The notes beneath the pieces were generated by a model, which saw only the letters and a program-made list of their open reading frames with translations, was not told the DNA's origin and ran no database searches. From Asticcacaulis sp. (GTDB lineage Bacteria > Pseudomonadota > Alphaproteobacteria > Caulobacterales > Caulobacteraceae), in assembly GCF_020217185.1 (NCBI RefSeq), contig NZ_JAIWNX010000293.1, positions 1 to 10,000 of the forward strand: a stretch of DNA of 10,000 bases, read 5' to 3'. Numbering within the stretch: the stretch's first letter is position 1; the number at the start of each line of letters is the position of its first letter. The translations under genes were made by a program, and so were the position numbers. This document shows, piece after piece, positions 1 through 5,657 of the stretch.

Positions 1-15
1 TCTGGTTAAACGTGT

Positions 16-92
<77 letters not shown>

Positions 93-100
93 GACTCACC

Positions 101-129
101 AAAAGCCCGCCACAAAATGGCGGGCTTTT
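101..129 (+). terminator. Rho-independent terminator of the tRNA gene, probably bidirectional
   Basis: A perfect 12-bp inverted repeat, AAAAGCCCGCCA / TGGCGGGCTTTT, surrounds a 5-nt loop (CAAAA). The T run ends the right arm, and the matching A run on the left would serve transcripts arriving on the minus strand. It begins 9 bp after the tRNA CCA. It may also back up the terminator of the leftward xylanase gene. Confidence 0.92.
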
Positions 130-158
130 GTGCGTCTTACGCTTGGATGACACCACGC

Positions 159-182
159 AAAAAAGCCACCTTCCGGCGGGCT
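159..182 (-). terminator. Intrinsic terminator of the GH10 xylanase gene
   Basis: Read on the minus strand, AGCCCGCC-GGAA-GGTGGC is followed by TTTTTT. This gives a 7-bp stem with one G-U pair and one bulged C, closed by a GNRA-type tetraloop. The stem uses the last two bases of the xylanase TAG stop codon, so termination follows translation directly. Confidence 0.75.
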
Positions 183-1398
183 ATGGAACAAAGGTAGGGT
201 TGACTACGGCCCAGAAGGCCGATTTCGGTTTACCCGTCGTGTCGAACAGCAGCGGGTGGTTCAGGCGGTTCACCGGGAACGAACTCAGCCAGGTATGATT
301 GTCGGCCACGCCCCAGGTGGTGACGGACTTGACGCTCGGCTGGCTGGCAAACAGATCGAACATGGCCCGGTATTGCAGCGCCTGCGCGCGGATGCTGTCC
401 CAATAGGCCGCCGTGCCTTCGGTCAGGGACGGGGCGCAACCCGTGGCGGGTGTGCCGAAGCAACTGCCGGGGTCTGAGCCATACAAGGACACATCCAGTT
501 CGGTGACGTGGTTGATCAGGCCGCGGGTTTCCACGGTCTGAAACGCGGCGCGGACATTGGCCACAGGCGGCCAGGTCGTGGTGATGTGCAGTTGATGACC
601 GATGCCATCGAGCGGCACACCGCGCGTCAGCAGCGTGTCCACAAGGCTCATCAGGCGTGCCAGCTTGTCCGCGTTTTCTGTGCTGTAGTCGTTGATAAAC
701 AGCTTGACCGTCGGATCGGCGGCGCGGGCGGCGCGCAAGGCGATTTCGATATAGTCGGCCCCCAGCACCTGATACCAGCGGCTGTTGCGATAGGGACTGC
801 CGGCCGAGTCGCTGGTCGGTTCATTGACCACGTCCCACGCATAGACCTTACCTTTGAAATAGGTCACCACGTCGGTGATATAGCGCTCAAGCCGCGCCTG
901 CACCGTCGCCCTATAGGTGGCGCTGGTGCTGTCTCCCACAAAGAACCAGTCCGGGGCCGATTGATGCCACAGCAGGGTGTGGCCGCGCACGGCGATATTG
1001 TTGGCGCTGGCAAAGGCGATGACCTGATCGGCGAGGGTGTAGTTATAGACCCCGGCGCTGGTGCCGATGGCGTGCGGCTTCATGCAGTTTTCGGCGGTCA
1101 TCGAATTGACGTGCGCTTTGAGCACAGGCTGCGAAATTGCGCTGTTGATCTCGCTCGGTTCCGCCGTCATGCCGACCAGAAACTTGCCGTTGAAGTGCGT
1201 CTTGAGCGCGGGCGCCGTGGCCGGGTCAGGCAGGGTCGGGCCGCTGGCGGAGGCTGTGCTGGAACTGGAGGCGGTGGAGCCGGACGATACGGGGGAAGAG
1301 ACGCCGCCGCCCCCTCCGCCGCCACAACTGGCCAGTGCCGATGCACCGGCCACCCCCATCAGCAGGCTGCGCCTGCTGAGCTGTGCAGAGATATTCAT
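181..1398 (-). CDS. GH10 endo-1,4-beta-xylanase, predicted Tat-exported lipoprotein
   Basis: Family GH10 enzymes hydrolyse internal beta-1,4 bonds of xylan with retention of configuration. The 405-residue product shows the family signatures: GHTLLWH (139-145), WDVVNEP with the acid/base Glu193, GHQLH (267-271), TELDVS with the nucleophile Glu300, and WG (362-363). The N-terminus carries a twin-arginine motif, SRRSLL (8-13), then a short hydrophobic stretch and a lipobox-like LASC ending in Cys25. Seven glycines and a Ser/Ala/Thr-rich linker (about 26-55) lead to the catalytic domain, so a Tat-exported, probably outer-membrane lipoprotein is inferred. An ATG at 1455 would add 19 residues, but I chose 1398. 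It places the signal peptide at the N-terminus and has GGGAG upstream at 6-7 nt spacing. Cys313 and Cys321 could form a disulfide. A separate terminator and an upstream xyl-box-like site suggest a monocistronic unit. Confidence 0.93.
   Translation of the reverse strand: MNISAQLSRRSLLMGVAGASALASCGGGGGGGVSSPVSSGSTASSSSTASASGPTLPDPATAPALKTHFNGKFLVGMTAEPSEINSAISQPVLKAHVNSMTAENCMKPHAIGTSAGVYNYTLADQVIAFASANNIAVRGHTLLWHQSAPDWFFVGDSTSATYRATVQARLERYITDVVTYFKGKVYAWDVVNEPTSDSAGSPYRNSRWYQVLGADYIEIALRAARAADPTVKLFINDYSTENADKLARLMSLVDTLLTRGVPLDGIGHQLHITTTWPPVANVRAAFQTVETRGLINHVTELDVSLYGSDPGSCFGTPATGCAPSLTEGTAAYWDSIRAQALQYRAMFDLFASQPSVKSVTTWGVADNHTWLSSFPVNRLNHPLLFDTTGKPKSAFWAVVNPTFVP
1359..1379 (-). repeat. 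Perfect 9-bp inverted repeat inside the start of the xylanase coding region
   Basis: TCAGCAGGC / GCCTGCTGA flank a 3-nt loop. In the xylanase mRNA this would be a hairpin about 20-40 nt after the start codon, over the codons for the twin-arginine motif. The repeat is seen directly; an effect on translation is only a possibility. Confidence 0.5.
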
Positions 1399-1477
1399 GT
1401 TCACTCCCGGTATCTTTTTGTTTTTGTTGAAGACAGGACGCGCTTGCCTCCACATGATGAGAATGACACAGAATATT

Positions 1478-1491
1478 TGATAGCGGTATCA
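1478..1491. promoter_or_regulatory. LacI-family xyl-box-like operator upstream of the xylanase gene
   Basis: TGATAGCGGTATCA is a palindrome, TGATA-N4-TATCA. It lies about 80-93 bp upstream of the xylanase start codon. It matches the box at 3970-3983 at 13 of 14 positions and the xyl-box TGGTAGCGCTAACA, as I recall it from Caulobacter and Xanthomonas, at 11 of 14. In the gene direction it is followed closely by TATTCT, a possible -10 element, so a bound repressor would cover the promoter. The binding protein is not encoded in the window. Confidence 0.65.
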
Positions 1492-1492
1492 C

Positions 1493-1524
1493 AAAAAAAG
1501 GCCGGAGGCGATTGCTCCCGGCCT
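1493..1524 (-). terminator. Intrinsic terminator of the GH27 gene
   Basis: On the minus strand AGGCCGGGAG and CTCCGGCC form a GC-rich stem with one bulged G around a loop of about 7 nt. The stem is followed by a run of seven T. It lies 25 bp after the GH27 stop and just before the xylanase promoter region, so it separates the two leftward genes. Confidence 0.88.
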
Positions 1525-1548
1525 GTGCGCTTTTGATAGATGGATGCC

Positions 1549-3492
1549 CTATTTCAGCAGGGCCGCGTCGCCCCAGGTAACCGCCACGGGATGGGCGTTT
1601 TTGCCGGTGCTGGTGGCCACCAGTTCGACCAGACGCACACCTTTGAGATCGGCGGCAAGCGCCTGCGGGGCCTGCCCGAAGCGCAGGGGTTGGGACCTGG
1701 CGAGCAGCTTACCGTCACCATAGACGGCGAAGGTCACGGCCTCTGTGGTATTGAGCGTGGAATCGTCCACCCCGACCTTCGCTTCAAAGCGGCGTTCGGT
1801 TGGCTGCACCCGTACCTCCAGCCGTGAATTGGCCAAGATGCCGATACCGCTGCGGAAGGGCTTGCCAGCGATCTGAAGCGGGCGGCCATAGGGAGAGGCA
1901 TCGGCCTGCGCGCCGCCCCAGCCGGTATAGGCGGGGATGTCGCCGCGCCCGCGCGTGCCGCTCCACGGATTCTTCATGCGATAGATGAAGGGATCGGCCT
2001 GAGGCACCACGACGCCATCGACGGCCGGATTAACGCGGCCCGGCAGGTCGGAAAGGTATTGGCCGTTGCTCAGCACGGGTGTGCCGCTGGCCATAAAGAT
2101 CAGGGTCTGGTGCGGTTCGAGGTGGAATTTGACCTCGCCGGTGAAAGGCGTCTGATCGGCCTGCGTCCACAGATCGCGCAGGGCGACCGGTTGATTGGCC
2201 AGATATTTCAGATGCTCGGCGGTCAGGATGACGTCCTTGCCCTCCGCCGTGCGGTTGAACAGGGCCACAGCCTTGCGCGTCGGGTCCGCGCCGACGGTCT
2301 TGATCAGGATCTGTATATCGTCGCTGTCGTAGGCGAGGACGGCCTGATGGCCGCCGGCGTCCTGATTGAGCGCGATGAGGGCCTCATTACCAAAAATCTG
2401 CATCAGCTCCGGGGTAGCCTGTTTCAGGTCGTAGCCGATCAACAGCGGCGCATTGATCATGGCCCACAGGGCGAAGTGCGAACGGGCCTGCACAAGGTGC
2501 TGCGCGTCGAATTCGCCATGCCCGATAAACAGCATGTCCGGGTCGTTCCAGCTTCCCGGATGGGCATAGAGGGCGCGGGTGGCCGCCGAGTCGAAATTGC
2601 TCAGCATCCGCGACCACGAGGGGGTCAGGTCGTCGCTGGTGCGCGACAGGTTGCCAACATCCTTGCCCCAGGCGCGCACATCGGCGGAGCCCCAGGCGCA
2701 CAGCGAAAAGACATAATCGCCGTCCGGATTGCTGGCCTTCAGGCTGTTGCCAATTTGCTTATACAGCGCTTTGACGGCTGGAATATTGGTGCGGCTGATC
2801 GATTGAAAATCAATCAGCGGCGGCAGTTCGCGATAGGTGCCAGCCTTGACCCGCTCGGAGTCGGCGCCAAAGGCGCGCACGCCGCAGCCATCGACCTTGA
2901 TGAAGTCGAAGCCCCATTCTTTGAAATAGAGAGGTATGTCCTGTTCGATATGGCCATAGAGCCCGACTTCGCGCTCCTGTACCGTGCCTTCGGGCAGGTT
3001 GGGGGTGTTGGGGCCGCCAAAGGCCTGCGAGCAGGCATTGCGCCCCAGATCGGAATAGATGCCGGCCTTTAGCCCCATCTGATGGATACGGTCGGTGAAG
3101 GGGCGAAAGCTCGTCTCCTCCGGGCCACCAACAGCCGCCGATGGGAAGAGTTTGGTGCGTATCTGCATACGACCGTCCGACTGACGCCGCTTGAGCCACC
3201 AGCCGTCGTCGATATTGATGTAGCGGTAGCCTTTGGCCGCCAGCCCGCTCTCGACGATGATGCGGGCGGAATCGAGCACCCGCGCCTCGGTCAGGTCGGT
3301 GCCAAAGGCGTTCCACGAACTCCAGCCCATCGGCGGGGTTGCGGCGCGGCCTTCGCTATAGGCGCTCCACTTCCCCGTTGCGGCCAAAGGGTCGGCCACA
3401 GTCTCGGCGTGCGCGGCGGCGGTCAGGGCGAGGCTCAGAGCCAGCGCCATGGGGGCGGCGTGTCTGGCCAGGCGATGAAATGCAGGCGTCAT
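1549..3492 (-). CDS. GH27 alpha-galactosidase-type enzyme with C-terminal NPCBM-like domain
   Basis: GH27 enzymes remove terminal alpha-galactosyl groups with retention; some members act on beta-L-arabinopyranosides or N-acetylgalactosaminides. The 647-residue product has a Sec signal peptide (1-29, ending AHA). The catalytic barrel shows TPPMGWSSWNAFG (52-64), YINIDDGWW (91-99), FDFIKVDGCG with the nucleophile Asp201, RTSDDLTPSW (284-293) in which Asp288 aligns with the family acid/base, and SWNDPDML (314-321). A beta-sandwich follows (about 383-470). The last 140 or so residues (about 503-645, with FRSGIGILANS and the VGVDDS segment) resemble the NPCBM carbohydrate-binding module. The Asp95-Asp96 pair that contacts the sugar ring favours alpha-galactosidase over arabinopyranosidase, but this is inference. 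Start ATG has AAAGG about 6 nt upstream. It is flanked by its own terminator and has no xyl-box-like site. A periplasmic or secreted location is likely. Confidence 0.9.
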   Translation of the reverse strand: MTPAFHRLARHAAPMALALSLALTAAAHAETVADPLAATGKWSAYSEGRAATPPMGWSSWNAFGTDLTEARVLDSARIIVESGLAAKGYRYINIDDGWWLKRRQSDGRMQIRTKLFPSAAVGGPEETSFRPFTDRIHQMGLKAGIYSDLGRNACSQAFGGPNTPNLPEGTVQEREVGLYGHIEQDIPLYFKEWGFDFIKVDGCGVRAFGADSERVKAGTYRELPPLIDFQSISRTNIPAVKALYKQIGNSLKASNPDGDYVFSLCAWGSADVRAWGKDVGNLSRTSDDLTPSWSRMLSNFDSAATRALYAHPGSWNDPDMLFIGHGEFDAQHLVQARSHFALWAMINAPLLIGYDLKQATPELMQIFGNEALIALNQDAGGHQAVLAYDSDDIQILIKTVGADPTRKAVALFNRTAEGKDVILTAEHLKYLANQPVALRDLWTQADQTPFTGEVKFHLEPHQTLIFMASGTPVLSNGQYLSDLPGRVNPAVDGVVVPQADPFIYRMKNPWSGTRGRGDIPAYTGWGGAQADASPYGRPLQIAGKPFRSGIGILANSRLEVRVQPTERRFEAKVGVDDSTLNTTEAVTFAVYGDGKLLARSQPLRFGQAPQALAADLKGVRLVELVATSTGKNAHPVAVTWGDAALLK

Positions 3493-3717
3493 GGAAAACC
3501 TTTCGAACGCAAAGTCAGGATGACCGGCTCACCGATCGGGCGGCGGCAGTCGTAAGAATGAAATGGCAGGGTTGCCGGAACTCGCTAACGGGAGACGCAG
3601 GAAAAGCCGCAAGGTCGCGAGGTTGGCGCGAGCCTTCGTATGTGCGTCAGTCCCTGATCTTTGCAGGCTTTTTGTACGAAAACCGCTGTTGCCGTTTCGC
3701 CGCCCGTTGCACACAGG

Positions 3718-3729
3718 CTAATATATCAG
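3718..3729. promoter_or_regulatory. Imperfect palindrome, possible regulator site
   Basis: CTAATATATCAG is a 12-bp palindrome around ATATAT with one mismatched pair, in a locally AT-rich patch. On the minus strand the surrounding sequence TTGTCTGATATATTAG has the look of a GntR-type operator, but I cannot assign it. It lies about 225 bp upstream of the GH27 start. Confidence 0.3.
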
Positions 3730-3854
3730 ACAAATTGCGTCAATCGTTCAGACGTGGCTTTGCTGGAAATGGACAAGTGCAGCGGCAAAAACAGGCAGGC
3801 GATGCAATAATAGCGACGGCCGAAGAGGCTGACCGCTTCCGGCCGTTGAAGACA

Positions 3855-3895
3855 CGAGACTGTCTCATATGTGTCGGAGACATGAGACAGTCTCG
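3855..3895. repeat. Perfect 14-bp inverted repeat built from two GAGAC-N-GTCTC palindromes
   Basis: CGAGACTGTCTCAT (3855-3868) and ATGAGACAGTCTCG (3882-3895) are exact reverse complements separated by 13 bp. Each arm itself contains an 11-bp palindrome, GAGACTGTCTC (3856-3866) and GAGACAGTCTC (3884-3894), with centres 28 bp apart. The spacer holds a degenerate copy, GTGTCGGAGAC. Nested dyads of this kind fit paired operators for a dimeric repressor such as a TetR-type protein. A single RNA or DNA hairpin is the alternative. There is no T run, so it is not a terminator. It lies 162 bp upstream of the GH51 start. Confidence 0.6.
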
Positions 3896-3901
3896 AAAAG
3901 C

Positions 3902-3933
3902 ATACCAAGGGTCAATTCAATGACCCTTGGTAT
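3902..3933. repeat. Perfect 13-bp inverted repeat upstream of GH51
   Basis: ATACCAAGGGTCA (3902-3914) and TGACCCTTGGTAT (3921-3933) are exact reverse complements with a 6-nt spacer (ATTCAA). The element begins 6 bp after the preceding inverted repeat. No T run follows on either strand, so termination is unlikely. It could be an operator with two half-sites or a stable leader hairpin. Function unknown. Confidence 0.6.
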
Positions 3934-3951
3934 AAGTCGGACATATGACTT
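3934..3951. repeat. Short inverted repeat AAGTC / GACTT
   Basis: AAGTCGGACATATGACTT has 5-bp arms around an 8-nt centre. It shares the octamer TCATATGT (on the minus strand) with 3865-3872 in the loop side of the larger repeat. It follows the 3902-3933 element directly. The match is short and may be chance. Confidence 0.25.
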
Positions 3952-3969
3952 GGCCTTTGCGTTGTTTCG

Positions 3970-3983
3970 TGTTAGCGGTATCA
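3970..3983. promoter_or_regulatory. LacI-family xyl-box-like operator upstream of the GH51-GH3 operon
   Basis: TGTTAGCGGTATCA differs from the box upstream of the xylanase gene at one position and from the recalled xyl-box TGGTAGCGCTAACA at three. It lies 73-87 bp upstream of the GH51 start, close to the spacing seen at the xylanase gene. A tentative promoter, TTGCGT (3957-3962) with TATCAT (3979-3984) at 16-bp spacing, would place the operator over the -10 region. This fits repression relieved by a xylan-derived sugar. The promoter assignment is weak. Confidence 0.68.
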
Positions 3984-4056
3984 TAATGGCTGCGTAAAAG
4001 CCAAGGGATCAGGGGCGGCACACTCCGCCTGACCTCAATAGATACAGGGAGATATA

Positions 4057-5613
4057 ATGAAACCGCTCGTCCTCACAGGCGTATTGTCCCTTCTTGCCCT
4101 GACTCTGCCGGCCGCGGCGCAGGAGCGCGTCTCTGTGACGGTGGACGCCACCAAGCCGGGCGCCAAGATCGACCGTCGCATCTTTGGTCAGTTTGCCGAA
4201 CACCTCGGCAGCGGCATTTATGAAGGCGTGTGGGTCGGGAAAGACTCAGCCATCCCCAATACGCGCGGTATCCGTAACGATGTGGTCGCGGCGCTGAAAG
4301 CCATCAAGGTGCCGGTCGTGCGCTGGCCCGGTGGCTGTTTTGCCGACGAATACCACTGGCGGCGTGGCATCGGTCCGGAGCGCAAGGCCATGATGAACGC
4401 CAACTGGGGCGGCGTGATCGAGCCCAACACCTTCGGCACCGATGAGTTTATGGACTTCGCCTCGCAGGTGGGGGCCGAAGCCTATATCTCGGTCAATGTC
4501 GGCTCCGGCACGGTGGGCGAAGCGGCCGAGTGGCTGGAATATATGACGTCAAGCGCCGAAAACGGCATCGGGGCCGAACGCGCCAAAAATGGCCACCCGG
4601 AACCCTATAAGGTGCCGTTTGTCGGGCTGGGCAACGAAAGCTGGGACTGCGGCGGGGCCATGACGCCAGACTTCTACGTCAGCCAGATGAAGATGTATGC
4701 GCGCTTTGTGCGCAACTATAACAAGGCTCAGCCGATGCAGCGTATCGCCGTCGGTCCGAATGGCGGCGATACCGCCTATACCGAAGCGGTGATGAAATCC
4801 TATAAGGGCCGCAGCTGGGCCTGGGATATCGAAGGCCTGTCGCTGCACTACTACACGACCGGCGGCGGCTTCCCTCTGACGCAGAAATCTACCGGCTTCG
4901 GCGAAAAGGAATATGCGGTCATCCTTCAGGACACGCTGAAGATGGATGAACTCATCAAAACCCATTCCGCCATCATGGATAAGTACGACCCGGAAAAGAA
5001 GGTGTCGCTGGTCGTCGATGAATGGGGGGCGTGGTACGTGGCGACGCCCGGCACCGATCCCGGCTTCCTGATGCAGCAGAACACGCAGCGCGATGCCGTG
5101 CTGTCGGCGCTCAACCTCAACATCTTTGCCCGCCACGCCGACCGCGTGCGCATGGCCAATATCGCCCAGATGGTCAATGTCCTTCAGGCCATGATCCTGA
5201 CGGACAAGGACAAGATGCTGCTGACACCCACCTATCACGTCTTCCGCATGTACGTGCCGTTTCAGGACGCCACCTTTATTCCGGTGACGCTGAACGCCGG
5301 GACCTACAGCTTTGGTGACATCCGCCTGCCGCGCGTCGATGCGCTGGCGGCGCGCGGGACGGACGGCAAGATCTATCTCTCCCTGACCAATCTCGACCCC
5401 AAAACGCCGGTGGATATCGACGTGGCCAGCCTGAATGTCAAGGTGAAGACCGCGACCGGTGAGACCCTGTCGGCGGCGACGTTCGATGCCTACAACACCT
5501 TCGCGGCTCCGGCGACGGTGGCCCCCAAAGCGGTCACGGCGAAGATGACGGATGGTAAGGTGATGGTCCGCCTGTCACCCGCCTCGGTCACCGTGCTGAC
5601 CCTGCACCCCTGA
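4057..5613 (+). CDS. GH51 alpha-L-arabinofuranosidase, exported
   Basis: GH51 enzymes cleave terminal arabinofuranosyl side groups from arabinoxylan, arabinan and their oligosaccharides with retention. The 518-residue product begins with a Sec signal peptide (about 1-21, LTLPAAA). The catalytic barrel contains IFGQFAEHLG (42-51), VVRWPGGCFADEYHW (87-101), NWGGVIEPNTFGTDEF (116-131), GLGNESWDCGG with the acid/base Glu194, and VVDEWGAWY with the nucleophile Glu322. The beta-rich C-terminal domain runs from about 400 to the end. The ATG is preceded by AGGGAG at 5-nt spacing. It is the first gene of a two-gene operon with the GH3 enzyme, 44 bp downstream. Many GH51 enzymes are cytoplasmic; the signal peptide here suggests the periplasm. 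Arabinofuranosidase is the usual activity, but a few GH51 members are endoglucanases. Confidence 0.94.
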   Translation: MKPLVLTGVLSLLALTLPAAAQERVSVTVDATKPGAKIDRRIFGQFAEHLGSGIYEGVWVGKDSAIPNTRGIRNDVVAALKAIKVPVVRWPGGCFADEYHWRRGIGPERKAMMNANWGGVIEPNTFGTDEFMDFASQVGAEAYISVNVGSGTVGEAAEWLEYMTSSAENGIGAERAKNGHPEPYKVPFVGLGNESWDCGGAMTPDFYVSQMKMYARFVRNYNKAQPMQRIAVGPNGGDTAYTEAVMKSYKGRSWAWDIEGLSLHYYTTGGGFPLTQKSTGFGEKEYAVILQDTLKMDELIKTHSAIMDKYDPEKKVSLVVDEWGAWYVATPGTDPGFLMQQNTQRDAVLSALNLNIFARHADRVRMANIAQMVNVLQAMILTDKDKMLLTPTYHVFRMYVPFQDATFIPVTLNAGTYSFGDIRLPRVDALAARGTDGKIYLSLTNLDPKTPVDIDVASLNVKVKTATGETLSAATFDAYNTFAAPATVAPKAVTAKMTDGKVMVRLSPASVTVLTLHP

Positions 5614-5657
5614 CCTTTCCGGCCCACCTCGAAGACGATCGGCGTAAGGAGACGACC

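Larger units (their letters stand above)
3493..4056. other. Divergent intergenic region between GH27 and GH51, rich in inverted repeats
   Basis: This 564-bp stretch contains no convincing gene. It must hold the GH27 promoter (leftward) and the GH51-GH3 promoter (rightward). The GH27-proximal part has an imperfect hairpin at 3611-3636 (AAGG-TCGCG against CGCGAGCCTT, one bulge) that could lie in the GH27 leader. From about 3700 to 3990 the sequence becomes more AT-rich and carries several palindromic elements listed separately. Open frames crossing it lack a ribosome binding site and recognisable protein content. Confidence 0.7.

Noticed and set aside
1399..1455. Upstream ATG at 1455 giving a xylanase 19 residues longer
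   Set aside because: The extension is charged and would bury the Tat signal. The ATG at 1398 has a well-placed GGGAG and puts the twin-arginine motif near the N-terminus.
508..1536. A 342-codon open frame on the plus strand over the xylanase gene
   Set aside because: It is antisense to the GH10 catalytic domain, has no ribosome binding site or known motif, and runs through the xylanase promoter and the GH27 terminator.
2059..3072. A 337-codon open frame on the plus strand over the GH27 gene
   Set aside because: It is antisense to conserved GH27 motifs, and the composition is that of a shadow frame.
3579..3592. CGCTAAC in the GH27 upstream region as a third xyl-box
   Set aside because: Only one half-site matches; the other half differs at most positions.
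3339..3923. Open frames crossing the GH27-GH51 intergenic region (also 3529-3714 and 3726-3908, minus)
   Set aside because: No Shine-Dalgarno sequence, no recognisable protein segments, and they run through inverted repeats and the start of GH27.
3855..3933. Paired inverted repeats considered as terminators or as a CRISPR fragment
   Set aside because: No T run follows either repeat on either strand, and there are no regularly spaced direct repeats with unique spacers.
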